Positions 35,223 to 43,684 of a DNA stretch of 64,000 bases are shown here, one piece after another (position 1 is the first letter of the stretch; every line of letters starts with the position of its first letter). The DNA is taken from positions 1 through 64,000 of the forward strand of contig CATQHX010000079.1 of the NCBI GenBank assembly GCA_958296065.1, in the 5' to 3' direction. Source of the stretch: Vicinamibacterales bacterium (GTDB lineage Bacteria > Acidobacteriota > Vicinamibacteria > Vicinamibacterales > UBA8438). A program made the position numbers and the translations under genes. Below the pieces are notes generated by a model, which was not told the origin of the DNA, ran no database searches, and saw only the letters and a program-made list of their open reading frames with translations.

Positions 35223-35354
35223 CGCCGGGGTAGAATCTACGCGGCGCCCGACGCGCGGCACCCTTCAACTGCTCGCAACCGGACGGATACCCTGCCCACG
35301 ACACCCCACCTCGAAACGCTCGAAATCGAACCGGACGGTCCTGCCGTCGCATCC

Positions 35355-35963
35355 GTGATCTGGATGCACGGACTCGGCGCCGACGCGAACGACTTCTACT
35401 CGATCCCGCCCGAGCTCGGTCTGCCGGCCGACCTGCACGTGCGTTACGTCTTTCCCAACGCGCCTCGGATGCCGGTGACCATCAACCAGGGCTTGATCAT
35501 GCGGGCGTGGTACGACGTGGCGGGATTCGGGGTCCGCGACCAGGACGAACAGGGCATTCGGCGGGCCGCCGAGTGGATCGACGAGTTGATCGCGCGCGAA
35601 GCGGAGCGCGGCGTGCCGCCGAAGCGCGTCGTGCTCGGCGGCTTCTCGCAGGGAGGCGCCATGGCCCTCTTCGCCGGCCTGCGGTACCCGGAAGCGTTGG
35701 CCGGCGTCATGTGCCTGTCCGGCTATCTGCTGCTTCCCGATGCGCTGGAGGCGGAGGCATCCGACGCCAATCGTGGCGTTTCGATCTTCCAGGCCCATGG
35801 TACGGCCGACCCGATGGTGCCGCTGGCGCTGGGCCAGGGCACACGTGAAGGGCTGGAGCAGGCCGGCTACGAGGTCGACTTCCACGAGTATCCGATGCCG
35901 CACACGGTTTGCCACGATGAGGTGCGCGACATCGGCAACTGGCTGGCCGACCTGCTCGACTGA
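35355..35963 (+). CDS. Carboxylesterase/phospholipase-type alpha/beta hydrolase, probably starting upstream at a CTG
   Basis: 202 residues from GTG 35355. The catalytic serine is in LGGFSQGGAMALFA (GxSxG); the Asp and His follow in AHGTADPMVP and MPHTVCHDE. IWMHGLGADANDF supplies the oxyanion region. The family (EstB/YpfH type) normally has about 20 more residues before this strand, and such residues are encoded in frame from 35292 (TTPHLETLEIEPDGPAVAS), but the only start-like codon there is CTG 35292; no ATG, GTG or TTG lies between it and the stop codon at 35220. So the true start may be a rare CTG. It hydrolyses short acyl esters and is cytosolic. The DHDPS-like gene downstream is convergent. 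Confidence 0.88.
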   Translation: MIWMHGLGADANDFYSIPPELGLPADLHVRYVFPNAPRMPVTINQGLIMRAWYDVAGFGVRDQDEQGIRRAAEWIDELIAREAERGVPPKRVVLGGFSQGGAMALFAGLRYPEALAGVMCLSGYLLLPDALEAEASDANRGVSIFQAHGTADPMVPLALGQGTREGLEQAGYEVDFHEYPMPHTVCHDEVRDIGNWLADLLD

Positions 35964-35996
35964 GCCGACCAAGCCGACCAAGTCGCGGCTCGGGCT

Positions 35997-36105
35997 CACG
36001 GGCGCATCGCGAGACCGGACCACCGCCTGTCTGTCTACGCGCGGAAGTCGGCCCACGGGCGCATCGCGAGACCGGACCACCGCCTGTCTGTCTACGCGCG
36101 GAAGT
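35997..36105 (+). repeat. Two direct 52-bp copies duplicating the end of the DHDPS-like gene
   Basis: The segment starting CACGGGCGCATCGCG and ending ACGCGCGGAAGT is present at 35997-36048 and 36054-36105, identical and spaced by a 57-bp period. The right copy contains the last codons and TAG of the DHDPS-like gene (stop at 36092-36094), so the left copy is a recent tandem duplication of that gene's 3' end plus trailer. Confidence 0.88.
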
Positions 36106-37093
36106 ACGGCCGGATGGCGTCGAGCCGGTACTCGATCTCCGCGATCTGGTCGGCGGTGAACGAGTAGTCGCCGCGCCGCGACTTCGACGTCTTGAAGATG
36201 CCCCGCTTCTTGAGCACGTAGAGCCGGATGCCGGGGATCGTGCGGTCGAGGTTCAGCATCAGCAGCAGCTTCCCGAACAGGTCGCGCAGCTCGTCCTGCT
36301 TGCCGGCCACGTGGAGCTCCCAGAGCTGCGCGTAGATGTCGGCGTACATCGCGCCGCCGGTCATCACGCCGTCCATGCCGAGCCGCATCTCGTAGAGCCA
36401 CTGCCGGCCGAAGGCCGCGCCGAAGATCGACTTGACGGGATCGGGGCGGTGCTCCCTGAGGGCGAGCATCCGTTCGTGGACCGGCGGTCGCTCCTCCTTC
36501 ACGTAGGCCAGGTTGGGGAACTCGCGGGCCATGTCGACCATGAAGTCGACGGTTGGCACGACGTCGGGCGCGCCGCCGCTGGTCTGGAAGAAGATCGGCC
36601 TGTCGGTCACCTCGCACAGCGCGGCGTAGTAGTCGCGGAACTCCTCGAGCGTCGATGCCTCGGTCGGCGGGATGGCGATCATCCCGTCGGGTGCGAGCGC
36701 CTCGGCATGTCGGGCATACTCCAGCATCCCCTTCGTGTCGTCGCCCTGGACGCCGAGGACCAGCGCCGGCCGCTTGCCCTTTGCCGCCTGCGCGAGGACG
36801 TCGAAGCCGCGCAGCCGCTCTGCCTTCGAGAGGTAGCGCTGCTCGCTGGAGTTCTGGGGCCAGACCAGCCCGTGGATGCCGCAGCGGTCGAGGAAGTCGA
36901 CCTGGTTGGCCAGATCCTCGTAGTCCACCTCGTTGGTAGCGGTGTAAGGCGTGCTCATGATGATGAACGCGCCGCGCATCGGCTTGGCCTCGGCCGCCCG
37001 CAGCGGCGCGTAGGGCGCCAGCGCCGCCGCGCCGGTGGCCGCGCCGACGGTGCTCAGCCACTCCCGACGGGTGTAGTGCTGCGAATTCTCCAT
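36092..37093 (-). CDS. Exported dihydrodipicolinate-synthase-family protein with Tat signal
   Basis: 333 residues from ATG 37093, which has GGGAGAG upstream. The N-terminus YTRREWLSTVGAATGAAALA has the twin-arginine pattern and a hydrophobic core, so it should be exported folded. The body is a DHDPS/NAL (beta/alpha)8 barrel: GAFIIMSTPYTATNEVDYE, a Schiff-base lysine in AYVKEERPP, and GMDGVMTGGAMYAD. The usual catalytic tyrosine region (YNxP) reads IFFQTSGG, so classical dihydrodipicolinate synthesis is unlikely; a periplasmic aldolase or lyase acting on a keto acid is more plausible. The last bases of the gene are duplicated just downstream. It has no pathway neighbours. Homologues with Tat signals occur in Acidobacteriota and Planctomycetota. 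Confidence 0.85.
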   Translation of the reverse strand: MENSQHYTRREWLSTVGAATGAAALAPYAPLRAAEAKPMRGAFIIMSTPYTATNEVDYEDLANQVDFLDRCGIHGLVWPQNSSEQRYLSKAERLRGFDVLAQAAKGKRPALVLGVQGDDTKGMLEYARHAEALAPDGMIAIPPTEASTLEEFRDYYAALCEVTDRPIFFQTSGGAPDVVPTVDFMVDMAREFPNLAYVKEERPPVHERMLALREHRPDPVKSIFGAAFGRQWLYEMRLGMDGVMTGGAMYADIYAQLWELHVAGKQDELRDLFGKLLLMLNLDRTIPGIRLYVLKKRGIFKTSKSRRGDYSFTADQIAEIEYRLDAIRPYFRA

Positions 37094-37302
37094 GATGCTC
37101 TCCCTCGCTGCCGCTCCGGTTGCCCGAGTGGCGCTCGTACGCGAGTACAACCCGCCATGTGGGGCGTCGCGAACAGCAGTCTACCGCAGTCGGCATTCAT
37201 TCGAGGTGATTGCCGTTGCGTCGAACTGACGTCGCTGCGCTGGTTCTCCTGTCGCCGGCGGAAGGACCACCGATGGCCGGCGCCATGCCACCAAAGCAAC
37301 AC

Positions 37303-37321
37303 GGTGTCATAATGGTGTCAT
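37303..37321. promoter_or_regulatory. Direct octamer repeat at the antitoxin start, candidate operator
   Basis: GGTGTCAT occurs at 37303-37310 and again at 37314-37321, 11 bases apart (one helical turn); the second copy contains the first two bases of the antitoxin ATG. Ribbon-helix-helix antitoxins bind direct or inverted repeats of this size over their own promoter, so autoregulation is plausible but not shown. Confidence 0.35.
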
Positions 37322-37550
37322 GCCCGGTATTCATGTACGCGACTTGTCGAACGAGACCGTGCAGGCGTTGAAACGGCGCGCGCGGGCGCATCATCGTTCC
37401 GTGCAAGGGGAAGTCCGAGAGATTCTCGTCGAAGCGGCGCGGGCGGCACCCCCGGAGGGGGGGTATCCTCCGATCCAGCTCTGCCATGTGGATATCGGAG
37501 GTAACCACTTCTGGACGCGCGAGGACATCTACGGCGATGACGGCCGGTGA
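37320..37550 (+). CDS. FitA-like ribbon-helix-helix antitoxin
   Basis: 76 residues from ATG 37320. The N-terminal MPGIHVRDLSNETVQALKRR and the following AHHRSVQGEVREILVEAAR form the beta strand and two helices of FitA/Arc-type DNA-binding domains; the C-terminal 30 residues (including GGNHFWTREDIYGDD) should wrap the toxin. It neutralises the PIN toxin encoded by the next gene, which overlaps it by 14 bases. A GGTGTCAT direct repeat spans the start codon and may be the operator. Length and order (antitoxin first) are typical of type II systems. The pair looks intact. The gene lies just outside the DHDPS-like gene's 5' end, divergent to it. Confidence 0.85.
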   Translation: MPGIHVRDLSNETVQALKRRARAHHRSVQGEVREILVEAARAAPPEGGYPPIQLCHVDIGGNHFWTREDIYGDDGR

Positions 37551-38001
37551 ACGGTTGTTCTGCGACACGAACGTATTGCTGAGCGCCGTCGACCGCAAGC
37601 GCAGACTGCACGTGCAAGCGCTCCATGTCCTGAACGTGCTGCCCAACCGGGGCGTTGCTCTGTGCGTCAGCGGTCAGATCGTGCGCGAGTTCCTGGTGGT
37701 CTGTACGCGCCCCGTGGACGTGAACGGGCTCGGGCTTTCCCGGCGGGAGGCGGTGCGCAATGCCGAGGCGATCATCGAGCGCAGCACGGTCCTCGATGAG
37801 AACCGGAACGTGCCCGTTCGACTCCTCGACATCGCGCGTACGACGACCTGCGGGGGCAAGCAGCTTCACGATGCCAACGTCGTGGCGACCATGCAGGAAC
37901 ACGGACTCACCCGTCTTGCAACCGGCAATCCGGGCGACTTCAGACGGTTCAAGGGGATCGATCTGGTGGACTTGGCGTCGCTGCCGGTGGACGACTCGTA
38001 A
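37537..38001 (+). CDS. PIN-domain toxin (VapC/FitB type)
   Basis: 154 residues from ATG 37537, overlapping the antitoxin gene by 14 bases. PIN acidic residues are present: LFCDTNVLLSAVD at the start, an Glu in IVREFLVV, an Asp in KQLHDANVVATM, and an Asp in ATGNPGDFRRF. Together they bind the metal ions for RNA cleavage. It should be a ribonuclease toxin held in check by the FitA-like protein. The in-frame region upstream of 37537 has an ATG at 37486, but it would sit wholly inside the antitoxin, so the overlap start is preferred. The target RNA is unknown. It is followed by the S9 peptidase gene after 133 bases. Confidence 0.9.
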   Translation: MTAGERLFCDTNVLLSAVDRKRRLHVQALHVLNVLPNRGVALCVSGQIVREFLVVCTRPVDVNGLGLSRREAVRNAEAIIERSTVLDENRNVPVRLLDIARTTTCGGKQLHDANVVATMQEHGLTRLATGNPGDFRRFKGIDLVDLASLPVDDS

Positions 38002-38134
38002 TGCGCAACGGTCACCGGTCGCCGGGAGAGGACGTCCAGTGCCGTCCGCAAGATGTGCCAGGAGTCTCCGACGCAGAACGGCGTAGACTTCCAGAGAGGC
38101 TAACGCTGAACGCCTCGAAGCTCGGGAGGAGAAC

Positions 38135-40234
38135 ATGGCCGGATCGCGACGAATCGCAGGGATCGCCGGTGCGGCGCTGATGGCCGCCTGCGCCGCAGAG
38201 GAGCCGGGAATCGACGTGCCGCCGCCCCCGCCGACGGAAGTTAGGGAAGTCGTCGACACGCTGCACGGCGTGGAGGTGCCCGACCCGTATCGCTGGCTCG
38301 AGGACCAGGAGGCCCCGGAGACGCGGGCCTGGATCGACGCGCAGAACGCCTACACCGATACGGTGCTGAACGCGCTGCCGGGGCGTGAGGAGCTGCGCGC
38401 GGTGGCCGCGTCCGTGCTCGAGCGGGACGCGATCGGGCTGCCCAACGAGCGCGGGGGACGCTACTTCTACAGCAAGCGGCGCGCGGACCAGGACCTGGCG
38501 GTCCTGTACGTGCGCGACGGGCTCGCCGGCGACGACCGGGTGCTGATCGATCCGCATCCGATGAGTCCCGACCACACGACCAGCGTCGAGCTGCGCGACA
38601 TCTCCGACGACGGGGCGCGGGTGGCATACGCCGTTCGTGAAGGGGGCGTCGACGAGGTCTCGATCCGGGTGCGCGAGGTGGACACCGGCGCGGACCTGGC
38701 CGACGTGCTGCCGGCGGCCCGCTACGGCCAGGCGACGCTGTCCGCGGACGGCAGCGGCCTCTACTACGAGCGCTACGGCGACGTGACGCCGCGCGTGATG
38801 TTCCACGCGTTCGGCACGCCGATGGCGGACGACGTGCAGCTCTTCGGCGAGGGATACGAGCGCTACCAGATCCCGGTGACGGTCATCTCGGACGACGGGC
38901 GCTGGATGGCGGTGCACGTCATCGAGGGGTCGTCGGGGCCGACCGAGATCCACGTCAAGGACCTCGAGCGCGACACGCCGTTCGTGACGGCGATTGCCGA
39001 CGGCGTCTCGGAATCGTGGGCCGATTTCGCCGGCGGGGAGCTGTTCATCGTCACCAACCTGGACGCGCCCAACAAGCGGGTCGTGCTGGCCGATCCGGCG
39101 GATCCCGGCTTCGAGCAATGGCGCGAGGTGATCCCGGAGCGCGACGACGTCGTCGTGGAGGCGGCCGCCGCCCTCGGCGGGAGATTGGCCGTGTCGTACC
39201 TGCGGGACGTGCAGCCGCGAATCGCCATCCACGAGCTCGACGGGACGCACATCCGCGACATCGCTTTCGACACCCTCGGCTCGGTCGGCGGCGGGGCGGG
39301 CCGGTGGACCAGCGACGAGGCCTTCTTCACGTTCCAGACGTTCCACGTGCCGAGCACCATCTACCGCTACGACATCGCGACCGGCGAGCAGTCGATATGG
39401 GCCGCGCCCGAGTCGCCTGTCCCGCCGGCCGGCTACGAAGTCAACCAGCGCTGGTTCACCTCGAAGGACGGCACCGAGGTGCCGATGTTCGTCGTCCACC
39501 GGCCGGATGTCGTGCTCGACGGAAGCAACCCGACGCTGCTGACCGGCTACGGCGGCTTCAACAACAGCATGACCCCGGCGTTCTCGGCCCTGGCGACGAC
39601 GTGGCTGGAGTCGGGCGGCGTCTTCGCCCTCGCGAACATGCGCGGCGGCGGCGAGTTCGGGGAGGAGTGGCACCGGGCGGGGATGCTCGAGAGCAAGCAG
39701 AACGTCTTCGACGACTTCATCGGCGCGGCCGAGCACCTGATCGAGGCCGGGTACACCAGCAGCGAGCACCTCGCGATTCGCGGCGGCAGCAACGGCGGCC
39801 TGCTCGTCGGGGCGGTGTCGAACCAGCGGCCCGATCTCTTCGGGGCGGTCGTCTGCACCTATCCGCTGCTCGACATGGTGCGTTATCACCAGTTCCTCGT
39901 CGCCAGCTTCTGGGTGCCGGAGTACGGGTCGAGCGACGACCGCGATCAGTTCGCCTACATCCGCGCCTACTCGCCGTACCACAACGTCATCGACGGGGGC
40001 GACTACCCGGCGACGCTGTACCTGTCGGGCGACGGCGACACGCGCGTGGCGCCGCTGCACGCGCGCAAGATGGCGGCGCTGATGCAGGCGAAGAACGGTT
40101 CGGACAACCCCATCCTGCTGCGCTACCACACGCAGGCGGGCCACTCCGGCGGACAGCCGGTGAGCCAGCAGATCGACGAGATGGTGGACACGGTGAGCTT
40201 CCTGCTGTGGCAGGTGGGGCGGGCAGCCCAATAG
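38135..40234 (+). CDS. Prolyl oligopeptidase-family (S9A) lipoprotein
   Basis: 699 residues. The N-terminus AGIAGAALMAACAAEEPG is a lipoprotein signal with Cys20 as the lipidation site. A seven-bladed propeller (about residues 60-430) is followed by the alpha/beta hydrolase domain. The catalytic triad is complete: Ser552 in RGGSNGGLLV, Asp635 in SGDGDTRV, and His670 in QAGHSGG. The N-terminal PYRWLEDQEAPETRAWIDAQN is characteristic of S9A. It cleaves short peptides after proline outside the cytoplasm. The propeller restricts substrates to peptides of about 30 residues in studied relatives. The RecQ-PRT gene starts only 13 bases after the stop codon, although its function is unrelated. Confidence 0.93.
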   Translation: MAGSRRIAGIAGAALMAACAAEEPGIDVPPPPPTEVREVVDTLHGVEVPDPYRWLEDQEAPETRAWIDAQNAYTDTVLNALPGREELRAVAASVLERDAIGLPNERGGRYFYSKRRADQDLAVLYVRDGLAGDDRVLIDPHPMSPDHTTSVELRDISDDGARVAYAVREGGVDEVSIRVREVDTGADLADVLPAARYGQATLSADGSGLYYERYGDVTPRVMFHAFGTPMADDVQLFGEGYERYQIPVTVISDDGRWMAVHVIEGSSGPTEIHVKDLERDTPFVTAIADGVSESWADFAGGELFIVTNLDAPNKRVVLADPADPGFEQWREVIPERDDVVVEAAAALGGRLAVSYLRDVQPRIAIHELDGTHIRDIAFDTLGSVGGGAGRWTSDEAFFTFQTFHVPSTIYRYDIATGEQSIWAAPESPVPPAGYEVNQRWFTSKDGTEVPMFVVHRPDVVLDGSNPTLLTGYGGFNNSMTPAFSALATTWLESGGVFALANMRGGGEFGEEWHRAGMLESKQNVFDDFIGAAEHLIEAGYTSSEHLAIRGGSNGGLLVGAVSNQRPDLFGAVVCTYPLLDMVRYHQFLVASFWVPEYGSSDDRDQFAYIRAYSPYHNVIDGGDYPATLYLSGDGDTRVAPLHARKMAALMQAKNGSDNPILLRYHTQAGHSGGQPVSQQIDEMVDTVSFLLWQVGRAAQ

Positions 40235-40247
40235 GAGCCGGCAAGTT

Positions 40248-42314
40248 GTGGAATACAACGCTCGGCGCGCCCTGGAGCTGCTGAGGTTGAGCACGGGGCA
40301 ACCCGATGCCGAGTTCCGTGAGGGACAGGAAGCCGCCATTCGCCACATCGTGGAAGGGCGTGGTCGACTCCTGGTCGTCCAGAAGACCGGATGGGGAAAG
40401 AGCTTCGTCTATTTCATCGCGACGAAGCTGCTACGCGAGGCCGAGGCCGGGCCTGCGCTCCTGATTTCGCCGCTGCTGGCACTGATGCGCAACCAGGTCG
40501 CCGCTGCCGAACGAATGGGGGTGCGCGCCTGCCGAATCACGTCGGACAACCAGGAAGACTGGCCCGTTGCGGAAGCACGCCTGCGGCGAGACGAGGTAGA
40601 CATCCTGATCATCGCTCCCGAACGGCTGGGAAACGAGCACTTTCGCGCCGAGGTGCTGGCGGATGTTTCCGACCGCATCGCCCTCCTCGTCATCGACGAA
40701 GCGCACTGCATCTCGGATTGGGGGCACGACTTCAGGCCGCATTACCGCCTGATCGAGAGGATTGCCCGCACGCTTCCCGCAAATCTCAGGTTGCTTGCTA
40801 CGACCGCGACCGCAAACAATCGAGTGATGGAGGATCTCCGAGCCGTGCTGGGGCCCGACCTGGAGGTAGTGCAGGGCGATCTCAACCGTCCCTCGCTCAT
40901 GCTCCAGACGATGCGATTGCCGCGACAAGCGGAGCGTCTCGCGTGGCTGGCCGAGCAGGTTCCCCGCTTGCCCGGCCACGGCATCGTCTACGCGCTCACC
41001 GTCCGCGATGCGGTCCAGGTGGCCGAGTGGCTCCAATCGCGGGGCTTGGAAGTGGATTTCTACACGGGACGATCGGAAGACAGAGAGGCACGCGAGCAGG
41101 CCCTTCTCGACAACCGTGTCAAGGCTCTGGTGGCGACACCCGCTCTCGGGATGGGGTTCGACAAGCCGGATCTCAGCTTCGTCATTCACTATCAGGCCCC
41201 TGGTTCGGTCGTAACCTACTATCAGCAAGTGGGTCGTGCCGGTCGTGCGCTCGAGGCGGCTCACGGCGTACTGCTGAGCGGTGAGGAGGAAACGGAGATC
41301 ACCGGCTACTTCATCGACAGCGCGTTCCCGACCCCTGACGAGGTTGAGCAGGTGATCCGAGCGCTCCACGACTCGGAGACGGGCCTGTCCGTCCCGGATT
41401 TGCTGGAAAGGGTCAACATCAGCAAGGGCCGGATTGAGAAGACGATTGCGTTGCTGTCACTCGAATCGCCGGCACCCATAGTCAAGGAGGGGACCCGATG
41501 GCAGTTGACCGCCGCCAATGTCAGCGAACAGTTCTGGAGGCGTGCGGACCGCCTGACCCGTCTGCGCCGCGACGAGCAACAGCAGATGCAGGAATACGTA
41601 ACGCTCGAGACCGGACATATGGAATTCCTCATCCGGGCGCTGGACGGAGAGCCGGGAGCGGTGCAGCCGCCGGACCTCGCGCCACTGCCCGCGGAAGCTG
41701 CACCGGAGATTCTGCATGACGCGGTCATGTTCCTTCGGCGAACCAGCCTACCGATAGCCCCGCGCAAACAGTGGCCGGGGGGCGGCCTGCCGCAATACGG
41801 CCTTCGCGGAAAGATTGCCGAAGGACACCGGGCAGAAGACGGCAGAGCACTCTGCATCTGGCGAGACAGTGGCTGGGGCGAGCTCGTTCGGCGCGGCAAG
41901 AATCGTGACGGGCGGTTCGCTGACGACCTCGTCCGCGCCTGTGTCGAGCTGGTGGAGCGCTGGGCGCCGAATCCGGCACCGGGATGGGTAACGTGTATTC
42001 CGTCGCGACGGCGACCGGGTCTGGTCCCGGACTTCGCCCGCCGCTTGGCGGAGCAGATGGCGTTGCCGTTCCTTCCGTTGCTGGAAGCCGTCAAGGACAC
42101 GGCCGAACAGAAATCGATGGAGAACAGCACGCAGCAGGCTCGCAACGTGGACGGCGTATTCGCCGTTTCCCGGACACCGTTGGCCGATCCTGTGCTGCTG
42201 GTGGACGACTTGGTGGATTCACGCTGGACGCTGACGGTTGCCGCCTGGTTGCTTCGCGCGGGAGGCAGCGGTGTCGTATGGCCGTTGTCTCTCGCGTCTG
42301 CGGGCCAAGATTGA
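40248..42314 (+). CDS. RecQ-type helicase fused to a phosphoribosyltransferase domain (ShosT-like)
   Basis: 688 residues from GTG 40248. The N-terminal half is a RecQ helicase: VVQKTGWGKSF (Walker A), LVIDEAHCISDWGHDFRPHY (DEAH), LLATTATANN (motif III) and YYQQVGRAGRALEA (motif VI). The RecQ zinc-binding cysteines and HRDC domain are absent. The C-terminal 180 residues form a ComF-like phosphoribosyltransferase: WVTCIPSRRRPGLVPDFARR, and the PRPP loop PVLLVDDLVDSRWTLT. The gene shares one base with the DprA-like gene (TGATG), so the two are made together. A PRT-domain protein with a DprA-like partner is the layout of ShosTA. Third codon positions are less GC-rich than in the flanking peptidase genes, which suggests transfer. 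Confidence 0.88.
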   Translation: MEYNARRALELLRLSTGQPDAEFREGQEAAIRHIVEGRGRLLVVQKTGWGKSFVYFIATKLLREAEAGPALLISPLLALMRNQVAAAERMGVRACRITSDNQEDWPVAEARLRRDEVDILIIAPERLGNEHFRAEVLADVSDRIALLVIDEAHCISDWGHDFRPHYRLIERIARTLPANLRLLATTATANNRVMEDLRAVLGPDLEVVQGDLNRPSLMLQTMRLPRQAERLAWLAEQVPRLPGHGIVYALTVRDAVQVAEWLQSRGLEVDFYTGRSEDREAREQALLDNRVKALVATPALGMGFDKPDLSFVIHYQAPGSVVTYYQQVGRAGRALEAAHGVLLSGEEETEITGYFIDSAFPTPDEVEQVIRALHDSETGLSVPDLLERVNISKGRIEKTIALLSLESPAPIVKEGTRWQLTAANVSEQFWRRADRLTRLRRDEQQQMQEYVTLETGHMEFLIRALDGEPGAVQPPDLAPLPAEAAPEILHDAVMFLRRTSLPIAPRKQWPGGGLPQYGLRGKIAEGHRAEDGRALCIWRDSGWGELVRRGKNRDGRFADDLVRACVELVERWAPNPAPGWVTCIPSRRRPGLVPDFARRLAEQMALPFLPLLEAVKDTAEQKSMENSTQQARNVDGVFAVSRTPLADPVLLVDDLVDSRWTLTVAAWLLRAGGSGVVWPLSLASAGQD

Positions 42315-43609
42315 TGCTGGAACTCTCTGCCAATACACAGGCGATCCTGTTGTTGACCGCGCCGTTGGTTGTCGGTCGGGCCAAGTCTCCCGTCGTCCCG
42401 CTCAGTAACGGTGAGTATCGCCGGCTCGCGCGCCGCCTGAGGGACCTGCGTCGTGAGCCCTCAGACCTGCTGGAATCCAACGTGGGGGAGATTCTCGAGG
42501 AATGCCGTCTCGACCTGGACTCCGGAAGACTTGAACGCCTGCTCGGGCGCGGTTTTCTTCTCAGCCAGGCGTTGGAGCGTTGGCGGACACGAGCGATCTG
42601 GGCAATGAGCCGAGCCGACGCCGAATACCCCCGGCGCTTCAAGAAACAGGTCGGCGAGAACGCTCCACCAATTCTCTACGGCTGCGGAGACGCTGGAATC
42701 CTGGACAGTGGCGGCTTGGCGGTCGTCGGCTCCCGGAACGTGAACGAGGGCTTGATCGAGTACGCGGAAGCCGTAGGGCGATTGACGGCGGCGACGGGGC
42801 GTACACTCGTATCCGGTGGGGCCCGAGGAATCGATCAGGCTGCGATGCGTGGGGCGTTGGACGGGGGCGGACGTGTGATCGGTGTCATGGCCGATGGTCT
42901 CGAGAAGGCGGTGTTGCGCCGCGAGTACCGCGACGCGTTGATCGAAGGGCGTCTGGTCCTGATCTGTCCGTACGATCCAGCCGCCCGATTCCAGGTCGGA
43001 CATGCCATGCAACGCAACAAGCTCATCTACGCGCTGGGTAGTGCTGCGCTGGCAGTCAACTCGGACTATCAGAAGGGAGGCACCTGGGCCGGGGCGGTCG
43101 AGCAGCTCGACAAGCTGAAGTTCGTTCCCGTATACGTTCGAGCCGACGACGAAACGGGAAGGGGACTGGACGCGCTTCGGGAGCGAGGGGCGATGCCGTG
43201 GCCGGAGCCGCGAGCGCCGGAAGACCTCCGTGAGATTCTTGATGGCTCCGTGAATGGCTCCTCGCACGGTCGCTCAGGTCAACAGAAAGCGCTCGCGCAG
43301 GGCCGTCGAGAAACAGTGCCGATTGCGCCGAACGAGGAGCAAGTGGCGTCGTCGGCGACGTCTGGGTTACTGGGAACCCCAGATTCCACGTCGGCCGACG
43401 CACTTCTCGCCAAGGTCCTGGAATTGGTCGAGCGGATGGATATGCCCGCGACCGACGCCGAGGTGGCTGAGCGGCTGCAGGTCACCCGGAAGCAGGCGGG
43501 CGTGTGGCTCAACAGATTGGTCAAAATGGGAGTGATGGAGAAGCTCTCGCGACCCGCCAGATTCCGGTTCTCGGTTTCCGATGTTCCCTTGTTGGACTCC
43601 CGGCCCTGA
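42314..43609 (+). CDS. DprA/Smf-like protein with C-terminal winged helix (ShosA-like)
   Basis: 431 residues from ATG 42314. The N-terminal 120 residues resemble the DprA helical domain (NTQAILLLTAPLVVGRAK, PVVPLSNGEYRRLARRL). The SLOG/Rossmann core follows: LAVVGSRNVNEGLIEYA near residues 135-151, LVSGGARGIDQAAMRGAL near residues 166-183, and HAMQRNKLIYALGSAALAV. After a low-complexity linker (about residues 310-355) a winged helix closes the protein (DAEVAERLQVTRKQAGVWLN). True DprA loads RecA on incoming single strands. This one is longer, lies outside any competence setting, and is coupled to a RecQ-PRT gene, so an antitoxin or regulator role as in ShosTA is plausible. Confidence 0.88.
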   Translation: MLELSANTQAILLLTAPLVVGRAKSPVVPLSNGEYRRLARRLRDLRREPSDLLESNVGEILEECRLDLDSGRLERLLGRGFLLSQALERWRTRAIWAMSRADAEYPRRFKKQVGENAPPILYGCGDAGILDSGGLAVVGSRNVNEGLIEYAEAVGRLTAATGRTLVSGGARGIDQAAMRGALDGGGRVIGVMADGLEKAVLRREYRDALIEGRLVLICPYDPAARFQVGHAMQRNKLIYALGSAALAVNSDYQKGGTWAGAVEQLDKLKFVPVYVRADDETGRGLDALRERGAMPWPEPRAPEDLREILDGSVNGSSHGRSGQQKALAQGRRETVPIAPNEEQVASSATSGLLGTPDSTSADALLAKVLELVERMDMPATDAEVAERLQVTRKQAGVWLNRLVKMGVMEKLSRPARFRFSVSDVPLLDSRP

Positions 43610-43684
43610 CCGAGCGCCGGTGGTACTGTATGGAAGCAGACGGGCTGAGCAACAGTTTCATGGCGGACTGGCAGGAGGTCGACA

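Noticed and set aside
35997..36105. Repeat considered as a CRISPR unit
   Set aside because: Only two copies with a 5-base spacer; one copy is part of a coding end.
41984..42313. Upstream extension of the DprA-like frame by 110 codons
   Set aside because: It overlaps the end of the RecQ-PRT gene in another phase; ATG 42314 overlaps the previous stop codon in the usual coupled way and begins the DprA-like helical domain.
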